This document shows positions 9,459 to 18,538 of a stretch of DNA of 64,000 bases, in pieces; the first letter of the stretch is position 1; each line of letters starts with the position of its first letter. The stretch is from the NCBI GenBank assembly GCA_019359175.1, contig JAHHHU010000011.1:1-64000 (forward strand), given 5' to 3'. This DNA is from Phormidium tanganyikae FI6-MK23. GTDB lineage: Bacteria; Cyanobacteriota; Cyanobacteriia; Leptolyngbyales; Leptolyngbyaceae. The notes under the pieces were generated by a model. The model was given only the letters and a program-made list of their open reading frames with translations, was not told the DNA's origin and did not search any database. A program made the position numbers and the translations under genes.

Positions 9459-10080
9459 GAGCTATCCGGTAAAGTCGCGAAAATCGGATTCTTTGGAAAC
9501 CAATCAGAAGTCAATCTGGTATTTGTAGAACTCAATTGCTTCAAAAGTGCTGCAATCCTTGGTCTGAAATCTTGAGCAATCTACTCAGATTATTGATCAC
9601 TCATATCTTAGTGGATTTATCGAGAAAAATATCCATTTTGGAATACGAGCACCGCGATTTCTGACTTTTGGAGGAATTCAATCTGATTTTACTGAAATTG
9701 GTTCAATTTGTATGCTTACTCAAATTCAGATGATGAAACTGCTTTAATTTGCTCAAGTGTACTTTTATACTTTGAAGTAAGTGAAATCTAGTCTCATCCA
9801 TCTTTTCCGTCTCCTTATTTCTGCAATTTAACTGAGTTAGAGCTACTTTTATGTAATTTTATAGATTTGAGTAAGTGTTACATAAGCTATTATGTCAATC
9901 CGCAACATTACGGTTATAAATTTGCGGATTTAGGTCAAAGTAAAACCACGATCGTACTTCTTATCTCTTTGCCTCTTTGTACCAGTTTGCTATCTGCCCT
10001 AGCTCGATCGGACTGTGAGAAAAGACATCATCTCTCCTAGTAGAGAGATCTTGGAACTTGAAAATCAAATTATCAGCAAA
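9459..10080. other. AT-rich intergenic region upstream of the hepC-like gene
   Basis: About 620 bases without a convincing gene. It is AT-rich with several runs of T and A and must contain the promoter of the minus-strand hepC-hepA unit, but I see no promoter good enough to place. Short open frames here lack ribosome-binding sites and family resemblance. Confidence 0.5.
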
Positions 10081-10124
10081 GAAGGACAAATCAGATCACG
10101 ATTGTTGGATCTAATTTGTCCTTC
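10081..10124 (-). terminator. Hairpin terminator after the tyrosine autokinase gene
   Basis: Two 17-base arms (GAAGGACAAATCAGATC and GATCTAATTTGTCCTTC) pair with one mismatch around a 10-base loop, about 27 bases after the autokinase stop codon. On the minus strand it is followed by a short T-rich stretch. It separates the autokinase-GT4 unit from the hepC-hepA unit. Confidence 0.65.
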
Positions 10125-10150
10125 GATTTCAGAAAAAATGTCGATCGCTC

Positions 10151-12361
10151 TTAAGCTGTTGCAGTCGCAGATCGATAGTAATAGCTATTTCCACTCTCGG
10201 CACAGTTCGCCACCACACCCACTAAATTGAGCCGACTCAGCATCCCAACCGCTTGTGTCACCTCATTTTTATCCACATGACCCATCCGACCCACGAGCAG
10301 CGCTCCATCACAGAACGATGCCGCCAACAGCGCATCGACAATTCCCAACACCGGAGGCGCATCCAAGATCACCAAATCGTAATGCTGCTCAAACACGGTC
10401 ATCAGATCGCGCATCCGCTTAGAACTGAGCAACTTGACTGAATCTGTTGGAGTTGGCCCAGCCGTCAGCACAGAAATCGGTAAGTCGCTGTAGGTACTCG
10501 CAGGCTGAATTGCTGCTTGGGTCAAAGCTCGATCGCTAGTCAACAACGTCGAAAGCCCATGATCGTTCGGCAACTGCAATTGATGATGCAATCCCGGACG
10601 ACGCAGATCCGCATCAATCAGCAACACCCGCTGATGCAATCGCGCCGCACTGATCGCGAGTCCCAGCGCCACGGTTGACTTTCCTTCACCCGCTAACGCG
10701 GAGGTCACAACTAGCGATCGCATCGGACTCCCATCGGTCATCAGTTGCAGATTCTTGTAAATCAGATCGAGCGATTCGCGGAACGGTGCCCAGTGCAGCA
10801 CTTGAAGCATCGAAGTATCCCCAGCGGCAGTCGATCGACCAAACGCGAAATTCGTCGGCATCAACTCGGACATCGGTAACTCTGGAACCATGCCGATCAG
10901 CGGAATTGATGCTTGCTTGGTCAAATCCTCAGATGTGCGAATCGATTTGTCTGCCGACTCGCGCAGGAATGCCGCCACACTGCCTATCATCGCGCCCGCT
11001 GCACCCCCGATCAGCAGATTTCGCAACCAGTTCGGGCCGACTTGGCGACCGAGTTTCGGCTGCTCGACCGTCTGCCAGTCAAATCCACCCCGCGCAATCT
11101 CAAGCCCCAAATCTTGCCGCGCTTTTTGCAGTTCATCCAGCGTGTCTCGATTTAGCTTCACCGCAGGCTGGAGGCGATTGTATTCCGACAGTAGGCTAGG
11201 AAAGCGCTGGAGTTGTGCCTGAAGTCGCTGTGCATCTGACGCTAACGCTTGATCCCGCGCCCGCGCTGAAAAGAATTCAACTTGAGCGGTGGTTAAATCG
11301 CTGGCGAATTTCAAATCGTTTTCGCCCAGTTGTCCAGTTGAGAACAGTCCTTCACCGGATTGCGCGATCACACCCGCATCTGCGCCCAAAACCCGCTGCG
11401 CTTCTTGCTGCAAGAGTCCGATCTGTCGCTGTCTTTGCTCTAACAACTGCTGCACAAACGGCGTTTTATCGGTAAAGCGAGTTTGCTGTTGCGCCAGTGC
11501 CACTTCGGTTTTCTGAATCTCAGCTAGTAGAGCTTGATACTGCTTCGATTGGCTCAGTTTCGCCGCGATCGTCACTTGCTCCGGCGATCGAGCTAACTGC
11601 TGCTGTAAAGCGTAGAATTTCGCCTGAGCACTTGCCAATTCGCCGCGATTCGTCTGCTGATCTTTCTGCAATTCTCGCAGCGAATCCACTAACGCCTTCG
11701 ACTGCACTTCGGGATCAACCAAATTCGTAGACTTGCGGAACCGCTCTAGATCCGCTTCGGCTTTATCGACTTTGGCTTGCACCTGTGGAATTTGCCCATC
11801 GATAAACGACAAGCCTTTGTTAAGACGGTTGCGCTGTTGCTCTAAGTTGTAGTCCTGATAGACCTTTTGCAGCGATTTCAGCACTTCGCGCGTTTTGATT
11901 CGGTCTTTGTCGATAAAGCTCATTTCAACGATATTCGTCGTCACCCGCTCGTTGCCGCGCAGTTCTTGAATCTGAGCAATGTTCAACCATTTTCTTAAGT
12001 GATCGACATCGATATCGCTGTATCGCGGCTTCAGATCGTCCACCGCCCGTTGCAGCAGTTGAGTACTCCGCATCAGATTGACTTGCGTCGCGGAGTCGCT
12101 CTCGACGTTGGGATCAGCGAACGAAGGACGGGCATCGTTGGGGGTGCGGCGTTCGCGATAGTTCGATTCGACCAGCATCTGCATCGTGCTGCGATACGTG
12201 GCAGGTAAAATTGCTGTCACCGCTGCGGCAAGGGCGATCGTTCCGGCAAGTGCGCCCAAAAACCAAACTTTTCGCCGCATCAACACGCCCAGAAGCTGCC
12301 CGTACCCTGGATCGGGTTCTGGTGCTGGTGGATTGAAGAGGGTGAGATTACCTTGCGCCAC
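10151..12361 (-). CDS. Wzc/GumC-like polysaccharide co-polymerase with tyrosine autokinase domain
   Basis: The product (736 aa) has an N-terminal Wzz chain-length domain with a membrane helix near residues 35-55, a long periplasmic coiled-coil rich in Q/E/K (about 190-440), a second membrane helix near 450-470 and a C-terminal BY-kinase domain. The kinase shows Walker A SALAGEGKSTVALGLA near residue 553, Walker A' LLIDADLRRPGL and Walker B VILDAPPVLG. The tail has only a short YYY cluster. Such proteins control chain length and export of capsule or exopolysaccharide through cycles of autophosphorylation. Its upstream neighbour is a GT4 enzyme on the same strand. Confidence 0.9.
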   Translation of the reverse strand: MAQGNLTLFNPPAPEPDPGYGQLLGVLMRRKVWFLGALAGTIALAAAVTAILPATYRSTMQMLVESNYRERRTPNDARPSFADPNVESDSATQVNLMRSTQLLQRAVDDLKPRYSDIDVDHLRKWLNIAQIQELRGNERVTTNIVEMSFIDKDRIKTREVLKSLQKVYQDYNLEQQRNRLNKGLSFIDGQIPQVQAKVDKAEADLERFRKSTNLVDPEVQSKALVDSLRELQKDQQTNRGELASAQAKFYALQQQLARSPEQVTIAAKLSQSKQYQALLAEIQKTEVALAQQQTRFTDKTPFVQQLLEQRQRQIGLLQQEAQRVLGADAGVIAQSGEGLFSTGQLGENDLKFASDLTTAQVEFFSARARDQALASDAQRLQAQLQRFPSLLSEYNRLQPAVKLNRDTLDELQKARQDLGLEIARGGFDWQTVEQPKLGRQVGPNWLRNLLIGGAAGAMIGSVAAFLRESADKSIRTSEDLTKQASIPLIGMVPELPMSELMPTNFAFGRSTAAGDTSMLQVLHWAPFRESLDLIYKNLQLMTDGSPMRSLVVTSALAGEGKSTVALGLAISAARLHQRVLLIDADLRRPGLHHQLQLPNDHGLSTLLTSDRALTQAAIQPASTYSDLPISVLTAGPTPTDSVKLLSSKRMRDLMTVFEQHYDLVILDAPPVLGIVDALLAASFCDGALLVGRMGHVDKNEVTQAVGMLSRLNLVGVVANCAESGNSYYYRSATATA

Positions 12362-12418
12362 GATCGTTACTCCGTTGATTCTAAATTTCAGGAAACTACA
12401 AATACCTTATGTTCTCAA

Positions 12419-13507
12419 TTACCCAGTGCCGCAAACTTGGTCGATCACCCCTTCGATCGATTGAAAGAACGCCTCTTCAGAAAAGCGGTTGACCGCGTGT
12501 TCCCGAATTTTTTGATAGTTCCACTCGATCGCTTTGGCTTTGAGCAATGCTCCGTGTAATGCGTGTGGCGTTTGGGAATTGAAAAAAACGCCCGTGATCC
12601 CTGGAATTTGCGTGTCGAGAACGCCGCCTTCGCCATAAGCGATCACTGGAGTTCCGCTTGCATTCGCCTCGACCGGAACTAGCCCGTAGTCTTCCAGTGC
12701 CATGACGATCACCGATCGAGATTTCGACATCAGTTGTTTTCGTTCGGCATCGCTGACGTGCCCTAGGAACTTAACGTTCCGCATTGCCCGCGCTTCTAGC
12801 GTATCGCGCTCTGGTCCGTCTCCCGTGACGATCAGATTCCAGCCGAGCCAGTTAAACGCCTCGACCACGACATCTAACCGTTTGTAGCTGACCAATCGCG
12901 CCGAAGCGAGATAAAAATCCTCTTTCTGATTCGAGAATGCGAATTGCTCACTATCGATCGGGCAATTAATCACCTGTGCGGGTTTATTGTAAATCTGCTG
13001 AATCCGCCGCGCGACCGTATGAGAGTTCGCAATATAAACATCCGGCTCTTGTGCGTAGGCAAGATCAGCTTTTCGCATTGCCCGAAAGACTTGCTCCAGC
13101 AATGGTAGAAAGCGCCGATAAGCAGTGTACTCGCGCAGATAGGTCTTGGTATCCCACAAAAATCGCGTGATGTTGTGGCAAAAACAAATGTGTTTGGCAT
13201 CCGGGCGCTTCTTCACTGCTTTCGCGAAGCTGGTCGTGCTGCTGATAATCAAGTCATAGTCTCGCAAATCTAGCGCTCGAAAGGCGGAGTAGTACAGCGG
13301 CGCTAGAAGCTTAAAGTAGCGCGATGCTTGAGGAATCTGCTGCAAATAAGTCGTGAAAACTTCTCGATCGCCAAAATCGATCGAAGCTTCTGGCTCATAC
13401 AGCGAGGTGAAAATATCTGCGTCAGGGTAGCGCTTACAGAGCATTTCAAACACTCGCTCCGCACCGCCCTTTTGAGTCAGATAGTCATGGACAAGGGCTA
13501 CTTTCAT
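12419..13507 (-). CDS. GT4-family glycosyltransferase (WbaZ/mannosyltransferase-like)
   Basis: The protein from the ATG at 13507 starts MKVALVHDYLTQKGGAERVFEML, the standard beginning of this GT4 subgroup; the open frame extends 39 codons further upstream but that extension does not look like family sequence. The donor domain has YLASARLVSYKRLDVVVEAF and ALEDYGLVPVEANASGTPVIAYGEGG. It should add a hexose during repeat-unit synthesis. It lies about 58 bases upstream of the tyrosine autokinase on the same strand. The donor sugar is not known. Confidence 0.87.
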   Translation of the reverse strand: MKVALVHDYLTQKGGAERVFEMLCKRYPDADIFTSLYEPEASIDFGDREVFTTYLQQIPQASRYFKLLAPLYYSAFRALDLRDYDLIISSTTSFAKAVKKRPDAKHICFCHNITRFLWDTKTYLREYTAYRRFLPLLEQVFRAMRKADLAYAQEPDVYIANSHTVARRIQQIYNKPAQVINCPIDSEQFAFSNQKEDFYLASARLVSYKRLDVVVEAFNWLGWNLIVTGDGPERDTLEARAMRNVKFLGHVSDAERKQLMSKSRSVIVMALEDYGLVPVEANASGTPVIAYGEGGVLDTQIPGITGVFFNSQTPHALHGALLKAKAIEWNYQKIREHAVNRFSEEAFFQSIEGVIDQVCGTG

Positions 13508-13788
13508 GACAAGACCGTTAAACAACAACAATCCGAACCGATCGAATTGTGTGAGCAAAATTGATCTGCACCCTCGATCTGGGAAGTAAAAAGAACGATC
13601 GAGAAAGTCAATACAATCGCACAAGCAAAGAAGCCCGAAATCGAGAACTCCATCAAAGCAAGATCTACTCTAGGGTCCAGAATAGAACGTTAACGAGGCA
13701 ACTGTAAATTTATCATGAAGTAGTAATCATCTTTCTACTGATAGAGATATGAAGCAAGAACGGGCCATATCGAAAGACAGGGGCAAGC

Positions 13789-13992
13789 CTAATCTTCTTC
13801 AAATTCATCCGCTCTCAAATCTCCAGGCTCGTTCAGCATTTCAGGCGTAACGGCGGGATTTTCGACGAGTTCTCGCGGATCGACTTGAGTTCCGCCGCTG
13901 TAAACTAAATCGTTCGGATCAACGATTTTTTGTTTCTTAGGTGGAGAGTCGTCGGTGGGTTTCGGTAAGCGTTCTGTAGGCTCTGTCATCAA
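13789..13992 (-). CDS. Small acidic conserved cyanobacterial protein
   Basis: The product is 67 residues, polar and acidic, rich in proline near the start (TERLPKPTDDSPPKKQK) with DPNDLVYSGGTQVDPRELVENP in the middle and an acidic tail (ADEFEED). There is no membrane segment or cysteine. It looks like the small disordered proteins conserved among cyanobacteria, but I cannot assign a function. It stands alone on the minus strand between the GT4 gene and the YgjP-like protease. Confidence 0.6.
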   Translation of the reverse strand: MMTEPTERLPKPTDDSPPKKQKIVDPNDLVYSGGTQVDPRELVENPAVTPEMLNEPGDLRADEFEED

Positions 13993-14058
13993 TCAAACCA
14001 GAATTTTTTAGAATCCTACAGGGTCCGATCGCTCAACTTCCCCTACCGTAAGAGTGAG

Positions 14059-14820
14059 TTAGTCTTTCAAACCATTCATTTCAAGCCAGCCGGGAACGTA
14101 ATGGCTGGATTTGCGAAGTTCCTTGTCGATCGCTTTATAGTTTGGATCTTTTTCTCCGACTAATCCCCAGAACCGATCCGAGTGATTCAGATGAATGGTG
14201 TGACAGAGTTCATGCACAAAGACATACCGCACCAGTTCGGGAGGAAGAAACAGTAATTTGAAATTCAGGCTGATATTGCATTGTTGAGAGCAACTTGCCC
14301 AAAGAGTTTTCTGCCCCCGAATCGAAGCTTTATGAAACGGCAGATTCAGTTCTTGACTCACCGACCACAGCCACGGGACAAGACGCTGATAGGCTTTGTG
14401 GGTTAGCCATTGTTGCAGCAAGGCGCGACAAAGTTCCTCATTATTTGTATTACCGCGCAAAATTAACCGCGATTTGCCTTTCTCAGTTAAGGTGACGCGC
14501 GAAAATCCGGTCGGCTGATATTCGATCTCCCAAAGTTGGTCGATCGCTCTTAGCGCTAATTGTGCGGGCAGGGCGTGAGAAGATTCGATCGACAATTGCT
14601 GTCGCTGTTCTTCAAGTCGCCCGATCGTGCGTTCGATCCAACTTTGCTTGGTATGCAAAATTTCCGGGATTCGGCTTTGGTCAAATCCGCGTGGAATAAT
14701 GACTTCTAAGCCGCCCTGCACGGTCATTCTCAAACTCACGTGCTTCGCCTTAATGCTTTCTCGAACTCGATACTGAGGGAGTTCCACAAGCTGACCACTA
14801 ATCAGTCTTGACTCAACCAT
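14059..14820 (-). CDS. YgjP-like (DUF45) zinc metallopeptidase
   Basis: The protein ends with the DUF45/YgjP-type metalloprotease domain: VRYVFVHELCHTIHLNHSDRFW carries the HExxH-type zinc site (HELCH) with a third histidine further on (HLNHS). The ATG at 14820 (MVESRLISG) was preferred to the longer frame, which opens with TTG at 14844. The family is widespread, often near restriction-modification genes, but its substrates are poorly known. It is followed 58 bases upstream by dnaB on the same strand, which may be chance. Confidence 0.85.
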   Translation of the reverse strand: MVESRLISGQLVELPQYRVRESIKAKHVSLRMTVQGGLEVIIPRGFDQSRIPEILHTKQSWIERTIGRLEEQRQQLSIESSHALPAQLALRAIDQLWEIEYQPTGFSRVTLTEKGKSRLILRGNTNNEELCRALLQQWLTHKAYQRLVPWLWSVSQELNLPFHKASIRGQKTLWASCSQQCNISLNFKLLFLPPELVRYVFVHELCHTIHLNHSDRFWGLVGEKDPNYKAIDKELRKSSHYVPGWLEMNGLKD

Positions 14821-14902
14821 TGGTACGCATAATAGCAAATCCAAACCCGTTATCTATATTACTTGATTCTCAAGGGATTGCCTCAGTAATTTGGCAGGAT
14901 GC

Positions 14903-16264
14903 TTAGGAGTCAAACCGATTCGAGGCGGCTAAGTTGAGAAATCGTGTAAATTGTGGCTCAAAGAGAAGCTTAATCGTTCCTGTGGGCCCGTTTCGATGCT
15001 TGGTAATCAGGACTTCGGCGATTCCTCGATCGGGCGTGTCTTCGTTGTAATATTCGTCCCGATACAACATCATCACAAGGTCGGCATCCTGCTCAATCGA
15101 TCCACTTTCGCGAAGGTCTGACATCATCGGGCGTTTATCGGAGCGTGATTCGACGTTTCTACTGAGTTGGGAGAGCGCAATCACTGGCACATTCAACTCA
15201 CGGGCAAGCCCTTTCAAAGCGCGAGTAATTCGGGCAAGTTCTTGCACCCGATTTTCGCTGCCGCTTCCTTCCATTAGTTGCAAATAGTCGATCAGAATCA
15301 TTCCGAGTGCGCCGCCTTGTTCAGCTTGGAGTTTGCGGGCCCGCGATCGCATTTCCACTACGCTAATATTCGGCGTATCGTCAATGAAAATTCTCAGTTC
15401 TGACAATCGCCCGATCGCATTACTTAACGGCTCCCAATCTTGCGCGGCGATTCTTCCCGATCGTAGTCGTCCACTCTCAATCCGCGCCTCACTCGCCAAC
15501 AATCGCTGTACGATCTGCTCTTTGGACATTTCCAAACTAAACACAGCGACCGGAAGCTTGTATTGTGCAGCAATATTTCGCCCTAAACCGAGACAGAAGG
15601 CCGTTTTCCCCATTGACGGCCGCCCTGCCACTATGATCAAATCCGATCGCTGAAATCCCTGCGTTTTGCCATCGAGATCATAGAAGCCAGAAGCTAATCC
15701 TGGTAGAGCCATTCCTGCCGATCGCTCTTCAATTTCAGAGAATGTTTTGGTTAAAATATCTGCTGTCGGGATCAATCCTTGATTCGGTCGAACTTGCGTA
15801 ATACTAAAAACTTTTTGTTCTGCTTCATCAAGAACTTTCTCCAGGTCTTTCGCCGTTTCATGTCCAAGCTGTGAAATTTGATGTCCAGTGCTGATTAGCT
15901 TCCGTCGCAAAAACTTATCAACAACCAACGTTGCATATTGATCGATGTTGACTGCACTCACCGTTCGATCGACCAATTGCACAAGCTTCGATTGTCCGCC
16001 CAACTTATCGAGCATTCCTCGATCGTTCAACCAGGTCGAAACGCTCATCAAATCGGTTGGAGAACCTTGCTGATGCAGCGCAACACAGGCTTTGTAGAGA
16101 TCTTGGTGAGCGCTACTGTAAAACGCTTCGGGACGCAGAATGTCCAGCACCCGCGTAATCGCTTCCGGATCAAGCAAAATCCCGCCTAAAATTGCCTCTT
16201 CAGCATCAAGATTCTGGGGCGGAATGCGATCGTTGGCGGGTTGGAAATTGAACTCTTGAACCAT
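14903..16264 (-). CDS. dnaB: Replicative DNA helicase DnaB
   Basis: The product (453 aa) is a full-length DnaB. The N-terminal domain begins PPQNLDAEEAILGGILLDPEAI. The RecA-like domain has Walker A AGRPSMGKTAFCLGLG near residue 215, ILIDYLQLM as Walker B, and the DLRESGSIEQDADLVMMLYR helicase motif. It unwinds DNA at the replication fork as a hexamer loaded at oriC. DnaB of Synechocystis and several other cyanobacteria contains an intein in the ATPase domain; here the domain is uninterrupted. It lies downstream of rplI, an arrangement (rplI-dnaB) seen in many bacteria. Confidence 0.96.
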   Translation of the reverse strand: MVQEFNFQPANDRIPPQNLDAEEAILGGILLDPEAITRVLDILRPEAFYSSAHQDLYKACVALHQQGSPTDLMSVSTWLNDRGMLDKLGGQSKLVQLVDRTVSAVNIDQYATLVVDKFLRRKLISTGHQISQLGHETAKDLEKVLDEAEQKVFSITQVRPNQGLIPTADILTKTFSEIEERSAGMALPGLASGFYDLDGKTQGFQRSDLIIVAGRPSMGKTAFCLGLGRNIAAQYKLPVAVFSLEMSKEQIVQRLLASEARIESGRLRSGRIAAQDWEPLSNAIGRLSELRIFIDDTPNISVVEMRSRARKLQAEQGGALGMILIDYLQLMEGSGSENRVQELARITRALKGLARELNVPVIALSQLSRNVESRSDKRPMMSDLRESGSIEQDADLVMMLYRDEYYNEDTPDRGIAEVLITKHRNGPTGTIKLLFEPQFTRFLNLAASNRFDS

Positions 16265-16303
16265 GATGCAACGGTGATATTAGGGAAGCGAGAATATATT
16301 GAA

Positions 16304-16339
16304 GGGGCCGAATCCTATCAAAACCACGGACTCAGCCCC
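16304..16339 (-). terminator. Hairpin between rplI and dnaB
   Basis: In minus-strand RNA the arms GGGGCUGAGUCC and GGAUUCGGCCCC pair over 12 positions (two G-U pairs) around a 12-base loop, followed by a weak U-rich run. It lies 43 bases after the rplI stop and could partly terminate rplI transcription before dnaB. Confidence 0.5.
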
Positions 16340-16381
16340 ATACAGGCATTTCTAATCTTAGCAGGCTTTAGTATTTTAGTA

Positions 16382-16840
16382 CTAGCTCGCAACCACCCGA
16401 ATCACAACCGTCGAAGTGATTTCTGGATGCAGTTTGATTTGAGCGCTGTACTCGCCGATTTTGTGGATTTCGGGGAGTGTAATCGTGCGTCGATCGACAT
16501 CCTGACTCGTCTTCGCTTTGATTACCTCTGCGACATCTTGGTTTGTCACCGTTCCAAAGATCGCATCGTTTTCACCGACTTGCTTCTCAATATCAAATCC
16601 GCCCGCCGTTTCGATCGCCGCTGCAATCTGAACCGCTTGCTGTTTCAACTCGGCTAACCGCTGTTCTTCGAGTTGCCGACGACGTGCCACCTGTTTGAGA
16701 ATCCCAGGATTCACGTTAGTTGCTTTGCCTTGAGGCACAAGATAGTTTCTTGCGTAACCGGGTGCGACTTCCACTAAGTCCCCCATGCGTCCTAATTTGC
16801 TTACGTCCTGTGTCAGGACTAGCTGAATTCGCTTCGCCAT
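16382..16840 (-). CDS. rplI: 50S ribosomal protein L9 (bL9)
   Basis: The product (152 aa from the ATG at 16840) starts [20 protein letters not shown] and continues with [13 protein letters not shown], the rRNA-binding N-terminal domain. A charged connecting helix around 45-80 and the C-terminal domain ending in VVIRVVAS follow. L9 binds 23S rRNA and helps maintain reading-frame fidelity. The open frame extends 10 codons upstream to 16870, but family members begin at MAKR. dnaB follows on the same strand after a hairpin. Confidence 0.95.
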   Translation of the reverse strand: MAKRIQLVLTQDVSKLGRMGDLVEVAPGYARNYLVPQGKATNVNPGILKQVARRRQLEEQRLAELKQQAVQIAAAIETAGGFDIEKQVGENDAIFGTVTNQDVAEVIKAKTSQDVDRRTITLPEIHKIGEYSAQIKLHPEITSTVVIRVVAS

Positions 16841-16978
16841 AATTCTGTATTCTCGATTGTTGCCGCACAAACAGTCTATTTTACCGGAGAGTGGGAAAAC
16901 TTAGGCAACGGATTTTTTAGAAAATGATTGTGTCGATCGCAATCGATCCTGTGCTATTGTAAAAAAGCGCAAAACAGC

Positions 16979-17049
16979 GCGGGCATAGTTTAGTGGTAAA
17001 ACACCTGCCTTCCAAGCAGGATATCCGGGTTCGATTCCCGGTGCCCGCT
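16979..17049 (+). tRNA. tRNA-Gly (anticodon TCC)
   Basis: The sequence folds as a cloverleaf: acceptor GCGGGCA/TGCCCGC, anticodon arm CCTGC-CTTCCAA-GCAGG with TCC at the centre, and T-arm CCGGG-TTCGATT-CCCGG. The length is 71 bases including the discriminator T, with no encoded CCA. It lies between rplI (minus) and the SH3-domain gene (plus). Confidence 0.96.
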
Positions 17050-17170
17050 TTCGATTCCTTAGAGTCAGTAGTTTAAGACCGCCGTAACAAAGGCAGATTT
17101 TCAGCTTATCCGTGGGATAATTGCGGCGAAGACTATTGGTAAAGGGTTCTACCCCTGTGAGGAGTTGGAT

Positions 17171-17743
17171 ATGAAACAAAATTTTTGGCAACAGTCGCTG
17201 TCAGCATTGACGATCGCAGCACTTTCCGCCCCTGTGATTATGCCTGCTGCAATGGCGCAATCTGGTTCTTTGACGGGACAAGCTCGATGTGCAAAACAAT
17301 CGACAGCAATCTTTGCTCAACGATCGGCTGCAAGTCCAGTGGTTCGTACCCTGACTGAAAATCAGTCGGTCACGCTGGCCGAAAACACTTCACAAAGCGG
17401 ATTTATCGCAGTGAGTGCCCCAGTGCGTGGCTTTATTCAAACCGTAACGCTGAGACTTTGCCCCACGACCGGAACCCCTCCCGGTGGAAATCCTTCCCCG
17501 ACTGCAACCTGTCGCCGAGTGACTCAACCGCAAGGTCTAATCGTGCGTCAAGGTGCGAATGTGTCTTCTGCGATCGTAGGTGGCGTTCAGGATAATACGC
17601 AAGTTTTCCTCACTACAAATCCTGCAACAGTGAGCGTTGATTCGAGCGGTCGAATTTGGGTGAGACTTGCAAGACCTGTCGCGGGTTGGGTATCGAACGG
17701 ACTGATGAATGTTCCTGGAACCAATTTGGTGAACTGCCAGTAG
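17171..17743 (+). CDS. Secreted bacterial SH3-domain protein
   Basis: From the ATG at 17171 the protein is 190 residues. An upstream TTG at 17165 is in frame, but GAGGAG ends 6 bases before the ATG, which decides the start. The N-terminus is a signal peptide (KQNFWQQ, then a hydrophobic run, ending AMAQ). Two SH3b-like halves follow: about 30-95 (ARCAKQSTAIFAQRSAASPVV ... GFIQTVTLRLC) and 115-190 (CRRVTQPQGLIVRQGANVSS ... VAGWVSNGLMN), joined by a Pro/Gly linker. Paired cysteines fit an oxidising compartment. The likely role is peptidoglycan or polysaccharide binding outside the membrane. Confidence 0.8.
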   Translation: MKQNFWQQSLSALTIAALSAPVIMPAAMAQSGSLTGQARCAKQSTAIFAQRSAASPVVRTLTENQSVTLAENTSQSGFIAVSAPVRGFIQTVTLRLCPTTGTPPGGNPSPTATCRRVTQPQGLIVRQGANVSSAIVGGVQDNTQVFLTTNPATVSVDSSGRIWVRLARPVAGWVSNGLMNVPGTNLVNCQ

Positions 17744-17751
17744 AGACAAAG

Positions 17752-17791
17752 AAGCTTGTAGCAGAGTCATGCTCAAATCTGCTACAAGCTT
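17752..17791. terminator. Bidirectional intrinsic terminator between convergent genes
   Basis: Perfect 14-base arms AAGCTTGTAGCAGA and TCTGCTACAAGCTT surround a 12-base loop. The hairpin lies 8 bases after the SH3-protein stop and 19 bases from the end of the fasciclin gene, with short T runs on both sides, so it can serve both genes. Confidence 0.85.
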
Positions 17792-17810
17792 TTGATCTTC
17801 CGATTCCTGA

Positions 17811-18398
17811 TTACTTAAGTGAGCCTAGCTGTTGGCGAATCTCACGCGGTAAGAGGATTCGATCGATCGCATGGATCACACCGTTAGAAGCGAGCAAATC
17901 GGCTTGCACCACTTTGGCATCGTTCACAATCACACGCCCCGGCGTGATATCTAATGAAATCCCGCCGCCCAAGGTTTTGAGGTTGCCATTCGGAAGCTGC
18001 TTCGAGGTCAATTCTCCCGGCACAACGTGGTATGCCAAAATTCGCGCCAGGAGTGCCCGATTTGCAGGTTTGACCAGTTTTTCAACTGTTCCCGCAGGCA
18101 GAGCGGCAAATGCAGCATCGGTCGGCGCAAAAATTGTCACTTTCTGACCTTTTTGCAGCGCATTCCCAACGCCTGCTGCCTTGATCGCGGCGGCGAGTGT
18201 AGTGAATTGACCCGCGCTCGATGCTTGTTGCAAGAGTTGGGTTACAGTCAAACTGCGCGTGTTCACCGGAGCGGGATTCGCTTTTGGTGTAGGGCTAGGC
18301 GATTGAGCGATCGCTGAATGCGAAACGAACGTTAAGCCCGCCGCGATTGCCATTAAGGGAACAAATTTACGAAGATGAAATCCGAATCGATCGAACAT
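17811..18398 (-). CDS. Secreted fasciclin (FAS1) domain protein
   Basis: The product (195 aa) has a signal peptide (basic start, hydrophobic run, cleavage after SAIAQ) and a proline-rich linker (PSPTPKANPAP). One FAS1 domain follows with the two conserved blocks VTIFAPTDAAFAALPAGTVE and LLARILAYHVVPGEL. The typical end GVIHAIDRILLP is present. FAS1 domains mediate adhesion outside the cell or at the cell surface. It is convergent with the SH3-domain gene and shares a terminator with it. Confidence 0.92.
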   Translation of the reverse strand: MFDRFGFHLRKFVPLMAIAAGLTFVSHSAIAQSPSPTPKANPAPVNTRSLTVTQLLQQASSAGQFTTLAAAIKAAGVGNALQKGQKVTIFAPTDAAFAALPAGTVEKLVKPANRALLARILAYHVVPGELTSKQLPNGNLKTLGGGISLDITPGRVIVNDAKVVQADLLASNGVIHAIDRILLPREIRQQLGSLK

Positions 18399-18538
18399 TA
18401 GAATCGTGTCCTTTCAGTACAAGATACCGATAAGCTAATACGTTCGCGAGATATTTTCAACATCTTTCTCACAGATAGAATAATCCGAACGCAAACGCGA
18501 AGAAAATCTAAAATTCAACGCGAAGAGCGACATTCTGA

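Noticed and set aside
10015-10230. 71-codon plus-strand frame
   Set aside because: It crosses the terminator hairpin at 10081-10124 and the end of the autokinase gene and has no ribosome-binding site.
16901-17191. 96-codon minus-strand frame with GIEPGYPAWKAGVLPLNYAR
   Set aside because: It is the antisense reading of tRNA-Gly at 16979-17049, a well-known source of false proteins.
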